Below, piece by piece: positions 22,033-33,874 of a stretch of 64,000 nt of DNA. Origin of the DNA: Stemphylium vesicarium (Eukaryota; Ascomycota; Dothideomycetes; Pleosporales; Pleosporaceae); NCBI GenBank assembly GCA_004380135.1, contig QXCR01000126.1:43581-107580 (forward strand). Reading direction: 5' to 3'. The stretch's first letter is position 1. Every line of letters begins with the position of its first letter. Below the pieces are notes generated by a model. That model saw only the letters and a list, made by a program, of their open reading frames with translations, was not told where the DNA came from and did not search any database. The translations under genes and the position numbers were made by a program.

Positions 22033-24007
22033 CTAGACTGATGAGTTTGAAGAAGAGTAGCCAAAAGCGGTGGTACTCCAGTCAACAGGAAGTGTGATAC
22101 CGGTATAAATGTCGATCTGAGCAGATGGATCGACGGGCCATACCAGCTCGTCGCGTGGCAGATCTATCTCTGCAGTGGGAAGATCTGCATCCATGGACAC
22201 AGTATGCTGGGTGCTGGCACTGGATAAACTCGAACGCGCAATGGCCCGAACCTCTTTTGCCATCTTTTTTCCGAGTGGCCAGGTGGTTCCCATGGTATTT
22301 AGAAAGCCAATGCTGAGGCGCACACGATCTCTCGCTATTGCAAGCGCCTGGCCGTCCAGCAGATAGGTGCACGCAGACACCTGCACGGCTGCGATCTGTG
22401 CGGTCACACACATGGTGAAGATGTTGTGCCTTTCTAGAGCACAGGGAATTGCAAGTAACTTGGTTTGCATTTCCGTGGCTTTGAGCACTCGAGCGGTATG
22501 CGAGTTTCGCCCTGCTTTCGGCGCAAGTGTAAATGGAGAGGGCGCTAGGAAGGCTTGCGTAGACATCTCTTCTGGGCAGTAGCCCAAGGATGAGAAAGGC
22601 CGATGAAGCGTTGAGATGGTGCTGGGAATGCGTTAGTATGCCAGTGACGATGTGCGATCCTAGTACCTACATTGCAGCACACATATGCGCCATGAACCTG
22701 CGACAAGAACATCGTTAGCGAGTGTTCGCATTCAGGATTTGACTCTACGGACGTACATCACCTCATCGACCCGCCCATCATGGCGAAGTGTGTCTTTCTT
22801 GCAGGCTGGGAGTAGAGACGACCAGACAGCGAGCTTGGTATCGCAAGTTTCGACCATACTCTCGCTCACCAGAGATGTATCGAGGAACGTATTCATGACT
22901 GACATAATCAGCTTGATGCACGACTTTGACCTGCAGTTCTCATCGCTACTTACCATATGCAATGACCATGGCGATATCGTAGAGATACGCGATGGAGGAA
23001 TATACTACTTCCACTTCCGAGAACTCACGAACTTGATATTCAGCCCATGTGGTCACTTGAGGGATTTGCTGCCTACGTTAACATCTGAGACCAGTTTCAC
23101 TATTGTTTATACATACTCCTGACTCGTAGTGTTCGTCATCGCAAGGCAAGTCGACATTGTTTGGCACACGGAGCAACGTATGGAACGGGGTATTGGTGAC
23201 GATAGCCAAGTGCTGGTCCACAACGTAAAGAATATAGTATGTTCTTCTCCAAGACTCAGCTAATACAGGATCGCCTTCACTGTATCTCCCCGCGAAATGT
23301 CTGTCGTTCATACCGATGTCTAAGGCGATAGTGATAGCCGTGCCCAGCTTCCAGCGGGCCTCGGTCCTTTCATCGGAATGGAATTGTGCAAGCGCGAACA
23401 GCAACAAAGCTTGAACGTTGAATGGGGTATACGCCAGTGTGAAGGAGGTAACTGCCTGAAGGGCTTCCTCGTAATAAGGTGCTGACGGCGCCCAAGGGGC
23501 ATACATTGAACCAATCCATTGCAACACAGGCAGCAGTGCTGTCATGCCATGGCTTTCATGTAAGCGCCTCGTTTGCAGGTAACGGTATGGTAGAACGATA
23601 GGAAACGATGGCCAGAAGTTCTCGAAGTAGAGTTCTAACAAGCGATCGTTATCGATTTGGAATGCCACCTGGCCTTGCTGAGAGCGTGGTGAGACCGAAG
23701 CATCCAGAGACGGTTGTGCAGAGGATGAGTCTGTCGATGAGTGCTGCTCTGAACCAAGACTGTCCTGGAAATCGCCCGTACTATGCTGCCCGCTCTCGGC
23801 TTCTTGCTGCAACCGTAGCCTTCGCCGAGCAAGAGCTGCTTTGTCGAGCCCTCCTCTCTTCGACTTCTGGTAGGTGCATTCTTTTCCATCGCGCCTGCAT
23901 CTACTGCAGATTGGTTCCGATGAATCGCATTTGACGTGGCGACTGCGACATTGCACACAGGCTAACACAACGCGCTCGATGCGTTTGGGATCGGACGATT
24001 GATCCAT
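22033..24007 (-). CDS. Zn2Cys6 transcription factor
   Basis: Fungal-specific transcription activator or repressor. Five exons join in phase: 24007-23117, 23068-22954, 22898-22757, 22697-22671 and 22621-22033 (587 aa). The N-terminal binuclear zinc cluster is CVQCRSRHVKCDSSEPIC then SRCRRDGKEC, residues about 17-43, followed by a basic linker (YQKSKRGGLDKAALARRRLR). A Gln/Ser-rich stretch leads to the fungal regulatory domain, with LYFENFWPSFPIVLPYRYL and SWRRTYYILYVVDQHLAI. The C-terminal part (exon 5) has the helical FTMCVTAQIAAVQVSACTYL. Exon 4 is only 27 nt and was accepted because it keeps frame on both sides. Targets are unknown; the nearest co-oriented gene is the MFS permease downstream. 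Confidence 0.9.
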
Positions 24008-24668
24008 TCGGGCCCAATGGCGAGATGGGCTAATCTGCGAGGTCTACCCTGCAGGATGCGCGCAGGCTGTCAATCTATGAGATGCCGGGGCGATCTTCGA
24101 ATGCGTCGTAGGCCGATAGTGGGGATGCACGGTATGGGCTCTTGCCTGCTTGATGTAATCGCTCGCTTTGAGTTCAGCCTCCGTACGCAGGCTTGCAGCT
24201 GAGGCTGTACTTGCCCAGCCGGCAATAGTCGGGATTCCTGTTGGGGGCCGTTTCTGCTGATACCTAAGTACGGACAATGTGGCCAAGATGCAGCTGCAAG
24301 GCACAAACAACCCTAGAATATGATGCTATCAAACGTATGCAAACGAAAGGGAGTTTTCGTAAAAATCACATAGTATCATCATTAGATTTGCCATTCCGCG
24401 GCCCTTTCAGCCCTAACCATACACTAGAATAAACACACCAATAAATCCGCAAAAGTAGAACAGTAGAATGAACCTTCAATATACCGCAGGCCAACATAGC
24501 AACATCCAGATCGGGCCTCAGTGCGCAAAACATGTAATCATATGCGTTCCAGGCCTGACGGATTATACGCATCCGTGCCAGCTGGAGGATTTCGCTTTTC
24601 CATCGTACGTCTATGTTCGAAAGCGGAGTTGTATATGCGTGGGGGTCCGGGGGAACAGGAAGATTATT
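24008..24668. other. Intergenic
   Basis: Promoter of the Zn2Cys6 gene on the left and 3' side of VTS1 on the right. No gene; small antisense frames only. Confidence 0.45.
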
Positions 24669-26609
24669 TTATCGCAGCTTACCGTGTTCCTGAGCCTCCT
24701 TAACTTGCTCGAAAACCTGGAATAGTATGTTAGCTACACAAGTCACAAGTACGAGTGGAGTGATGTCTTACCTTCAGCATCTTCCTACGAGCACCAAGAG
24801 CGTTGACTCCACGCTTCTCCAAACCTTCGTCATCAAGTTCAATGAGCTCTTGCCATTTCAGGTCCTTCAGATTATCGGTGTACTTGTGTAAACGGAGACT
24901 CCGAAGCCAGTTGGGAATGTCTGACAGCAGACCGGGGTCCGTGGGGTCCTCCGGAGGCTTGGAGCTGCCGCGGCGGCCTCGGGGTGATCGACCGCGGTCA
25001 ATATTGTCGCCAAGGAAGCCGTGGCCGTCGTTGCTGCCACCGCCAAGACCGAATTGGGCAAGGTTGAGGGCACCCATACCATTGTTCATCATACCGCCTC
25101 CGTAATCGGCAGCTAAGAAACCATTGGCCTGAGGAGAGGTGAAGTTACCCATGCCTCCCATGCCCTGCCCTTGACCCTGCATTGCGAAACCGGGAGAGCT
25201 TGGGCGAGACCGGCGACCGTTCATGGCTGCCAACTGCTGGGCTTGCAAAGCAGCGGCTTGCTGTGGAGTCAATACCTGGCCCATCTCGTTGGTCATGAGA
25301 ATGTTTCCATTGCCCATTTGAGGCATACCGGGCGACATTGGCCCGTTGTCCGATGAACGAGCGCGACGGAACTTGCGCACATCGTCCAGTTGAATCCGGT
25401 TGTTCACCGTGGAGAGTGCAGCCAGCTTCATAGCGGTGGCGTTAGCGACCATATCGGCTTGGTTGTTGGACTGGTTGAAGTTGGCGACCATGGGAGTGCT
25501 CAGTTGCGACGCCCAGCTTCCGCCCGGCTGGTAGGAGGGCGAAAGGAGCGGCACGTTGGAAGAATTAGCCTCAAGCGCATTCAGGGTCGTGGTTTGCACA
25601 TTGCTGTTATCATTCTGAAGGGGAAGACGGGGAGATCGAAGGCCGGCTGAGGGAGGGGGCTGCGTAAATTGGCCCATGGGCTGGTGTTGCTGCTGCTGAC
25701 CGGAAGACTTCGGGCGGTTCGTGCCCTCGTTCCAGGGAGATGCCGGTGGGGCGTTATTCTCCCTCTTGTTATCCTCAGGCGCGGAGATGGTCGGCGCAGC
25801 CATAGAGCTACGATCGCCGACGGTGCTATTGCGGTTTGACGCCGGGGCGACGCCAACTACATCGGTGAATTCAGCCTTTTGCTTGGCGATAGCAGCTGCC
25901 GCATCCGGGAACATGCGGTTGATGGTGGACGTTTCCAGGCCCGAATTGCGTTTTCCAGCACCGGGGGATGGCGGAGGGCGTCCGAGACCCATGGAATGGC
26001 GGTTCTCGCCCGTATTGAGCTTACTCATGGCGTCGCTCAGTTTCTGCGTCATTGGATCTAGCAAATGTCAGCATGGGAAATGATGGAGAAAAAATAGGGA
26101 GTCTCACCTTTCTCTCCAAAGTTGGCAGGGGAGAGCACGCCCGACATGGGCACGTTCTTGGACATTTGCTGCAGGACCTGGATGAAGAACCTGATCTGCA
26201 CCTGGGTCGTCTGCTGCAACAGTGCATAGAGCGCAGCGGTCCTCTCGGCCTCACTGAGCACGCGGAACCACTGCTCGATAGCGCTCAGCTCGTCCTTGAA
26301 GTCCTGGTCGAGGGTGGCTGTCGCCATCTCCTCGAGCGTAGTCTCATACTGGTCGATATCGGCAAGCCACTGCTGGGCGGCGCGCTCCATCTCGTCCGGG
26401 TTGCCAGATTGGGTGTTGTTGCGGCCGAAGTAGATCTCGGAGGCTGGACGAATGCCACGGTTTGCCAGAGGGGAGGGGAAACTGCCCAGATCAGCTGAGG
26501 CACGGAGGTGGTGATTAGCACCGAGCGACGAGCGGGCCTGGGGCGGGCGGAGCGAGCTGGAGCCCTCGGGGGTGCTGTTCCTGTTGGCGGCGATGTGGCT
26601 GGCGGACAT
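24669..26609 (-). CDS. VTS1: SAM-domain RNA-binding protein Vts1 (Smaug family)
   Basis: Post-transcriptional regulator that binds Smaug-recognition hairpins in mRNAs and, in yeast, recruits the Ccr4-Not deadenylase. Three exons: 26609-26108, 26057-24772 and 24716-24669 (611 aa). Near the N-terminus is the helical EMERAAQQWLADIDQYETTL and LSAIEQWFRVLSEAERTAAL segment conserved in fungal Vts1. The middle is low complexity, rich in Pro, Asn, Gln and Gly with a QQQQHQ run, and is probably disordered. The C-terminal SAM domain runs from DIPNWLRSLRLHKYTDNLKD to GVNALGARRKMLKVFEQVK, its last helix completed by the short third exon after a 55-nt intron. The basic RNA-contact surface around GARRKMLK is present. 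The start at 26609 gives MSASHIAANRN; the frame is open further upstream but without conserved sequence. Confidence 0.94.
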
Positions 26610-27780
26610 GATGACAGGATGCGTAAAGCGTAGTGGGGAGTGGGTGGTCTGAAATTCTGGCTGCAAGTCAGTACTGCGAATGCAATGCTCGGAGACGGCA
26701 CACGCACAGTGTCGGTAGGTCGACTGAAGGGTCCTTTGGAAGTAATGTGGTATGCACACGAGTGTCTCCTGCAGTCCCAGCTGTGCCTCAAAGGAGAGCT
26801 CGAGGTGCGAAGTGTCAGGGGACAGACAGTTTCGCGGACGGGCTGATGGATGCAGAGAAGGAGGCGCTTTGCAATTGGGGGCACGAGCAAGCAGCTCACT
26901 AAGAAGAGACACCGTAATATATCAAGGTACAAAGAAGGGAAACGGTCAGAGATAGGGAGGAGGAAGAGCGGAAGATGCTCACTGCCAGAGGTGAAGAAGG
27001 GGACGCTCAACTCTGGTCAGGTCTCGAAAAGGCGTTGGTTCGTTAGCGTGCAGCCAATCACGGCACCCTGCGCAAGGCTGAAGCAACGGCTCGACTGCCC
27101 TAGCGTTGGTGCTCAGCTGTTACAGATGATGCGAGTGCGCGTGCAGCCAAGGCCTATCTGTGGATAGCTTCCATTGTCCTCGCCCCAGGTCCATCGTGTC
27201 AAGTTATCGAGCGGCCGTCATGGGGGCCTGTAAATCCCCGTGCTACACCTCCGCACCCGCCGACACGCCGCCACCCAACCATACAACATGCCACCCGTAC
27301 CGTTTGGAGTCGCAGCACATGCAATCGTTCCGCTGTCAGTTCCACGGCCATGGCATACCCTCGCGGCGAAAGAAGCACCTGAATCGCGGCCTTCTGTAAC
27401 GTGCATCTACCACTCTGCACCTCTCATTGGCCAATGCCGCGCGGGGAGACCCATCAAACACCCTGAGAAACAAAAGGAAATGTTCCGGAGACGCTGTTCA
27501 TGCACCCTGTGTAGCTAGACGCCTTCCTTCGCTGCTCCGGCTACATCAATTGTGCGTTCCGACGTCGTATTTTCTTATTGCAGGAGCCTCCGAGCCCGAC
27601 GCGGCCCGCTCATTGCCTAACATGGCGTTCCCGCCAGACGTTTGATAGATACGCATGGCCTTCGAGTACAGTCATGCTTACGATGGATTCATGTTAGCAC
27701 GGAACGGCAATGGCATTTTGTCAAGAGAGTGAAGCGAACTGGGTATCTCATTTGTACGGGTTTTCTTATGGTGACGTGTT
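26610..27780. other. Intergenic, long VTS1 5' region
   Basis: About 1.2 kb. Minus-strand open frames at 26285-27010 overlap VTS1 and have no domain; they probably reflect a long pyrimidine-rich 5' leader (CTTCTTCCTCC-type tracts in the sense of VTS1). No gene seen between 27010 and 27780. Confidence 0.4.
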
Positions 27781-28352
27781 TTACGATGCTGCCGCTGCTT
27801 GTGATTGCTGCGCAGCCGACTGTATCTGGATAATCTAGTCTGTGGGTCAGCACATCTATTCTTTCCTGCAGAATCAATCGACGTACTTCGCCCTTGATCT
27901 TCTCACTGCTATCCTGGATGCCCTCGATCTGCTTCTCAATGTCCTTGCTGCAACCAGTCAGTGCCATCCCTCCAATAGCAAGTCGCACCCACATCTGCTT
28001 GTCGATGAATTCCAGGCGTCCGTTTACAGACATGACCGCCTCCGTTTTGTCTTGCTTCAACAACACCGGGCCGATTTGCTTGTAGATGTTCGCATCGTCG
28101 TCGAGGATATCGAATTCCTGTAGGGCCTCGTCTCAGCGCATGCACCGTGTCTTCAGCTCTTGCCGTCTACCTTCTTGACCGTGCTGTTTTCTTGCTGCTG
28201 CGACTCCAGCTTCTGGCGTGCCTCTACCTTGGTTCCGAGGTCTGTTCCGATGTTAGCAAATACTCCTCCAGTTCTGGTGGCGGGTACTTACCGGCTTGAA
28301 GGCTTTGGTATTTCTCGGAGAGCTCCTGTAGCTTCTTCTGCACGTCTGCCAT
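27781..28352 (-). CDS. YKE2: Prefoldin subunit 6
   Basis: Beta-type subunit of the heterohexameric GimC/prefoldin chaperone, which hands nascent actin and tubulin to the CCT chaperonin in the cytosol. Five short exons join in phase: 28352-28292, 28241-28171, 28117-27993, 27947-27887 and 27825-27781 (120 aa). The first exon is MADVQKKLQELSEKYQSLQA, an N-terminal coiled-coil helix. The beta-hairpin region has FDILDDDANIYKQIGPVLLK and the second helix DKQIKDIEKQIEGIQDSSEK. The last exon gives IQSAAQQSQ and an alanine-rich tail. Four introns in 360 coding bases is intron-dense for this window. A CCT subunit gene (CCT6) is also in the window, 14 kb away, which is probably coincidence. It shares a 400-bp upstream region with VPS4. 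Confidence 0.93.
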
Positions 28353-28752
28353 GGTTTTCGTGATGCTGAGTAACACTTGACAGAGAGTTTGTCTCGTCGG
28401 TCTCGGAGGTCGCGAGCGGGATAACCAACTTTCTCAATGCGGTTAGAAGGAACGCGGGGCGGGCTAGGTGCCTTGGCAATGGCGGCCGTGGCCGTAGCCG
28501 TAGGTATGGCAACTTGACGGTCCCCTCTACGCCCGCACCCTCCGTATCAACAAGCCAGACCAAGCAGTTCCCGATTGCCTCAACGTCGCGCAGTGCTTCA
28601 AAAGCCTCACAGGACCCCTCGCCAGCTGCTTCCTGCCCCGAAACACACCCATTCAACGGCTCGCGCTTGCCCCACCTACCTGCTCCTCCACACGCAAACG
28701 CGCCCACACACAAGATACATCCCGGGCGCAGCTGAGGCTCACTGCAAGAGCC
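28353..28752. promoter_or_regulatory. Shared upstream region of prefoldin 6 and VPS4
   Basis: The 400 bp between the two divergent start codons must contain both promoters. It is GC-rich on the left (GGCGGCCGTGGCCGTAGCCG near 28481-28500) and C-rich toward VPS4. No TATA box was seen at either side. Confidence 0.55.
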
Positions 28753-30224
28753 ATGAGCAACGCCGATTTCCTCGGTAGGGCCATCGAAACGGTCAAAAAG
28801 GCCATTGAGACAGATACGGCCGGCGAATATGAGAAGGCCTACCAGCTGTATTACAGCGCCTGTTAGTCGCTTAACGTGTACGCCGAGGAGATTCGCTTGC
28901 TAAGCTGCTACAGTGGAACTCTTCATGCTTGCCCTGAAATGGGAGAAGAACCAAAAGTCCAAGGACATGATCCGCGGCAAGGTCGCCGAGTACATGGAGC
29001 GCGCCGAAAAGCTCAAGCAACACCTCAACCAGAACGATGCCTCGAATCGCAAAAAGCCGGCAGCCATGGGCTCAAATGGCAAATCTGCTGGCGGCAGTGG
29101 CAAGGGCGGAGGGTACTTGCGCCTGCCAACACAATGCTATGTGGGCTGTCAGGCTAACATGTGACAGTGACGAGGACGAGGGCGAGCAAGACGCCGATTC
29201 CAAGAAGCTTCGCGGTGCACTTGCAGGCGCTATCCTCTCCGAGAAGCCCAACATTCGATGGGAGGATGTCGCAGGTCTCGAGATGGCAAAGGAGGCGCTG
29301 AAAGAAGCCGTTATATTACCCATCAAATTCCCACACTTGTTCACAGGAAAGCGGCAACCATGGAAAGGCATATTGCTGTACGGACCGCCTGGTACTGGTA
29401 AGAGTTATTTGGCCAAGGCGGTCGCAACCGAGGCGAACAGCACCTTCTTCAGTGTCTCGAGTTCCGATCTGGTGAGCAAGTGGATGGGTGAATCAGAACG
29501 GTGGGTTGCAGTCAGCCCTGCTTTATAACGCCCATGACTGACATACATCAGCCTTGTAAAACAACTCTTCGGTATGGCGCGCGAGAACAAGCCCTCAATC
29601 ATCTTCATCGACGAAATCGATGCCCTTTGCGGACCCCGTGGCGAAGGTGAATCGGAAGCGTCGAGGCGTATCAAAACTGAGCTTCTGGTGCAAATGGATG
29701 GTGTAGGCAAGGACTCCAAAGGCGTACTCATTCTCGGCGCAACAAACATCCCATGGCAGCTCGACTCTGCTATTCGACGACGTTTCCAGCGACGAGTACA
29801 CATTAGTTTACCAGACACACCCGCGCGCATGAGGATGTTCGAACTTGCAGTTGGAAACACGCCTTGCGAGTTGAACCAGGCAGACTACAGGAAACTGGCA
29901 GAGCTCAGCGAAGGATATTCTGGTTCTGATATTTCAATCGCAGTACAAGACGCGCTCATGCAGCCCGTGCGACTCATCCAGACAGCAACACATTACAAAC
30001 CCATCGAGGTAGACGGCCAGACAAAGTGGACACCCTGTTCTCCTGGTGACGCGCAAGCGCAGGAGAAGTCATGGACAGATCTTGATGGCGACCAGCTACT
30101 TGAGCCGCCTCTCAAGGTCAAGGACTTCGTCAAGGCGATCAAGGCTTCAAGACCGACAGTTAGTGGCGAGGACTTGAAGCGCAGCGCCGACTGGACCAAG
30201 GAATTCGGAAGCGAAGGCGCGTAG
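28753..30224 (+). CDS. VPS4: AAA ATPase Vps4 (ESCRT-III disassembly)
   Basis: Hexameric ATPase that disassembles ESCRT-III on endosomes, completing multivesicular-body sorting. Four exons: 28753-28861, 28914-29112, 29168-29500 and 29552-30224, giving 437 aa, the standard Vps4 length. The N-terminal MIT domain has FLGRAIETVKKAIETDTAGE and LALKWEKNQKSKDMIR; an acidic/Ser linker (DEDEGEQDAD) follows. The AAA core has Walker A GPPGTGKS (about residue 177), KWMGESERLVKQLF joined by the third splice, Walker B IIFIDEID (about 230), the GVLILGATNIPW sensor 1 and the arginine finger segment IRRRFQRR. The beta domain (THYKPIEVDGQTKWTPCSPG) and C-terminal helix (TVSGEDLKRSADWTKEFG) are complete. Confidence 0.97.
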
Positions 30225-30481
30225 CGTAGCGTAGCCTGGCTACTTTTTGGTGTCAGGTGGTGGTGTATACCTTGGAGGCGCTTTTGGTGTTTATATCCCC
30301 TTTCTAGCATAGCGATTTCAGTCGGTCGAATCAACGGATAGAATACCGACAGTGCGATAGTCGGATTTTCGAATACACATGTCCAAATTCGGCATTGGCG
30401 CTCTTTTACTCATCTAAACTAGACTAGAGACACAGTCGTCTGAAGGGCAGTGTGCAAGAATCGCTGCACTTTTGTATTTGT

Positions 30482-31575
30482 TTATATGTATATCCCTTGT
30501 GGATCTAGCCTGTCCATGAGCTCCATTGACTTCTCATACATGGTGAAGACGATGCCACCACTGAGAATCAGCCTCCCCAACCTTGGGAGAGCGCCTGACC
30601 AGAAGGTGAAGAGGCCCTCATCCCTGAAGATCTTGGCTACACAATCGAAGCTGTTCTTGTATGAAGCTCGTGCTTCTATTGACTGCATGCGTGTCTTTAC
30701 CGTGTCGATGGGCATGGTGGTGTAGACAGTTATTATGCCTGCCAGTCCTCCGAGTCCGAATGTGCTGACTGCGCCCAGTTTCTCGCCCGGGGTAACGTAT
30801 GACTGGGCCAATTGCTTGAGCGAGGTGTAACTTGAGAAGCGTACGGCCGAGTTGGCGGCTTGTCGCGCGGTTGTGGGTAGAAAGCCCTGGAAGAAGCCCC
30901 GGATGCCCTTTTCTTGTGCGATTAACCTGGACCCGTGGAGGAAGCCGCGCATACGAGGGTTCGTGGATTTACGGTCATCGATGCTACGCGACGTGTCAGT
31001 GAAGGCAGGCAGATACGACTGAGCTTGCTCACAGTTGGGTCTTGATACTTTCAAAGGGTGTCACTGCCAGTAACGACTCAGTTGCCCCTGCACCAAAGCC
31101 AGCGATGACGGTCGCGGGGCCTGAGACCTTGCCCTCAGCGTCTGCCAGCATATTCCTGTACATGTCGAATGCGACGAATCCTGAGCAGCGCGTTAGATTA
31201 GTGCGTTCCAGCGGATTCTGCCAACCTACTGATCCCAGCCTTCAGCGAGTTTCCAATGATCAAGGTCGTGCACCCAGCATACCACTGCGTGCCGAACGGC
31301 GGCCATGGCAGCTTCTTTCCATCTGGTAGTCTTCGGTTGAGTTGTGACCGTGTCTTTGCGACTGTGTTTGGGTTAGATTCGTTTTCGGCGACTAGAAAGT
31401 GTCGTTCTGGCGCATACACTCAGCAGGATATGTGATGGCTGGCTCACGGTCAGTTCAAACTTCAGTCCGTAGTCGGAGGCTTCTTGTTACAAATTTCGAC
31501 AGCGCCGGCAGTTGCGCCTGCGAGAATTGAGCGTATAGCGCTTGGCTTCTTCTTTTCCGCTGTTGCGGTCGCCAT
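30482..31575 (-). CDS. CTP1: Mitochondrial citrate/tricarboxylate carrier
   Basis: Exchanges citrate for malate or isocitrate across the inner mitochondrial membrane, feeding cytosolic acetyl-CoA. Five exons: 31575-31491, 31438-31418 (only 21 nt), 31361-31230, 31180-31033 and 30983-30482 (295 aa). The three carrier repeats show the P-x-[DE]-x-x-[KR] signatures YPAEFAKT (built over two splices), TPFESIKT and MPIDTVKTR. Citrate-carrier traits include FGTQWYAGCTTLIIGNSLK, GIRFVAFDMYRNML and GFLPTTARQAANSAVRFSSY. The N-terminus MATATAEKKKPSAIRSIL leads straight into LAGATAGAVEI. VPS4 lies convergent, about 260 bp away. Confidence 0.95.
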
Positions 31576-31963
31576 GACGTCTCAACTGTTTCTGGTGTGT
31601 GCAAGAGTAGGGATGCGGCAATCGTGACTTGAACTTTTTGCGTACCCAAGTCGCGTCCGGTACCGAGTCGGAGTAGTGACGTATCAGCGAAGTTGAAGAA
31701 TTGCCTTTGGTTGGAAAACTACCAGGGCGCCTCTTGCACAATTCAGCGCCAACCTTGCAGAGTACTGGCACTTTCCAACCCATGCGGAGGTGAGCAACTG
31801 AGGCCGCATTTCGGCGCCAAGCATCCCGCCTGACATCAGGCCCCGCGAGCTCGGGCCTTCGAAAAGTTACGCTTCCGCCGCCGCATCCATCAGTCGCAAT
31901 CCACCTTTTCGCCCCAATTGCTGCCATCGTCAATTGTGAAGATAGCCCAAACATCCGATCAAG
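31576..31963. promoter_or_regulatory. Shared upstream region of CTP1 and MAM33
   Basis: 388 bp between two divergent start codons, both for mitochondrial proteins, so both promoters must lie here. The minus-strand frame 31487-31954 that crosses it is not coding-like. Confidence 0.55.
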
Positions 31964-33127
31964 ATGCTCTCTCTACGAAATCTCGCCCGCAGCGCCCCGC
32001 GGTCGGCTGCCCGCTTCTCTACCAAAGCCCTCCGCCCGCAAGCCTCTCTACGCCAGACGGCAGCTTTCCAGCCAGCATGGACGGCCGCCGTTCCGCGGCT
32101 CATAGCCTCTTTTTCCATGTCCGCAGCGAGGAGAGAGGACAGCGGTGGTACACAATCTCCATCGCCGGCGCTGTAGACCAAGATGGCTAACCCAGTAGCA
32201 GTGAACGAGGAGCTGGTTGCAAAGCTTGAGAGCGAAATCTCCATGGAGGAGGGCATGAAGGAGGATGAGGACCTCTCCGCCAACATCAAGGAGTACCTTG
32301 AGAACAGCCCCTTCGAGGTCCGCATTTCCGCAACCTTCCATGTCCTTGACGGAATGCTGACGTCTGAATAGCTCCAAGACCAGGCCGGAAACCAAGAAGT
32401 CGTCCTCACCCGCGAGTACAACGACGAGAAGATCCGCATCACCTTCACTACCGCCGACCTCAACAACAACCAGCCTGGCGAGGAGCTTGCCGAAGACAAC
32501 GCCATGTATGACGAAGCCGACATGGATGTGCAGTCTGGAGGCGCCAACACCAAGGGTGCCATCAACCAGGGCAAGACTCAAGATGGAAACGTCCGTGTAG
32601 CACCCGAAGACCGCATCGCTCCCGCCGATCGCGAGGAGCTTGAGGATGACTACGAAAACGACGGCGAGCAGCAGGGCTTCCCCGCCCACGCCAGCATCCG
32701 CATTGAGCGTCCCGGCAAGGGTGCCTTAGCCATTGAGGCTACTGCCCAAGACGGTGACTTCCTCATCGAAGATCTCTACTACTTTCCCAGTGCCGACCTG
32801 GCCGATCCTGCTACCGCGGAGAAGGACTGGTCAAGACGCGCTTTGTACACTGTACGTCATGGTCACGATTCTCCAAGTGCTTCAGCTCTAACTTCTAATA
32901 GGGCCCTCCTTTCAACAACCTGGACGAAGACCTCCAAATCCTTCTTGAGAAGTACCTCGAGGAGCGTGGTATCAACACTCGCCTCGCTCTTTTCATCCCC
33001 GACTACATTGACTATAAGGAGCAGAAGGAGTATGTCAGGTGGCTCAACAGTAAGTTTACCCCTATTGCATATCAATCCAGTATCCGACGCTAACACATAC
33101 ACAGACGTCAGGAGCTTTGTCGCATAA
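31964..33127 (+). CDS. MAM33: Mitochondrial acidic matrix protein Mam33/p32
   Basis: Fungal homologue of human p32/C1QBP, a doughnut-shaped trimeric acidic protein of the mitochondrial matrix linked to mitoribosome function. Five exons join in phase: 31964-32147, 32196-32317, 32372-32851, 32902-33049 and 33105-33127 (318 aa). The N-terminus LRNLARSAPRSAARFS is a mitochondrial presequence. Then come KLESEISMEEGMKEDEDLSA, NSPFELQDQAGNQEVVLTRE (rebuilt by the second splice), a strongly acidic insert, GDFLIEDLYYFP, GPPFNNLDEDLQILLEKYLE, RGINTRLALFIPDYIDYKEQ and the final WLNNVRSFVA. The second intron has a weak GTCCGC donor, accepted because it restores the alignment of conserved segments. Confidence 0.94.
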
Positions 33128-33874
33128 GCTGGCAGGAGTGACGCGCTCAAGTTCCTATTGTATATTTCTGTAGCGCACCTCAACCTTGAGGCAAAGTTGG
33201 GGGCGTTGTCTTGTGTAAGATAGTGGGTGAAATATCTCTTCTTCTGTTGCTCTTCGTTAACGATACATAACGATTTCCGATGCAAAAACAATGAACAAAT
33301 AACCTTCGAAATGATCCAGGCTGACGTTTGCCATTTCTGCCCATCGTCCTTCGTACGCGCAAGGAATTACAATGTCTAAAGATCACGACGAATAAGACGA
33401 GCCTGAATGGTCAAACGCGCATTGTGTGTTGTATCGCCTTACCGCCACTGCTTCTCATCGTCTCGTCTCTCGCATGACATCGTTCCTCGCATTAAGCATG
33501 TGTCGAGTTAACAAAGGCCAGTATATGGCACAGCGTTTGCTACCCTAGCTCTAGGCGACAACAAAGCCAACGCGCATTAGCTGCAGCCTCCCACAAGGCA
33601 ATTGTTCGCTCAATGACTGCCTATGAGGGCCTTCATTCCTTGTTCGCCACTGCTGTCGATGTAATCAAAGATACATTCCGAAACAACTGTCCTTGACATC
33701 CAACAACGGCTTGCATCTGGAGAGCGCGCGACTGCCCTCACAAAGGCCGGGGTCACTATTCTTCATGCCAATAATTTATCCAAACGTTTCGCTGGTCGTT
33801 AACGTTCGCGATTTTATAACTTGTGTAGGAAAGAAGAAACAGAAGAGCCAAACATCAAAGTCGGCTTGGAGAAT
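33128..33874. other. Intergenic
   Basis: About 750 bp between MAM33 and the BTB gene. A minus-strand frame at 32863-33291 is a shadow of MAM33. The right end may contain a short upstream exon of the BTB gene, since GTGTAG at 33823-33828 looks like an acceptor, but none could be defined. Confidence 0.4.

Noticed and set aside
19536..24007. Secondary-metabolite or nutrient gene cluster (MFS plus Zn2Cys6 regulator)
   Set aside because: No backbone enzyme or tailoring genes nearby; two co-oriented genes are not enough.
31964..32176. 70-aa stand-alone protein at the start of MAM33
   Set aside because: It is exon 1 read through its intron; splicing at 32147/32196 joins it to the p32 domain.
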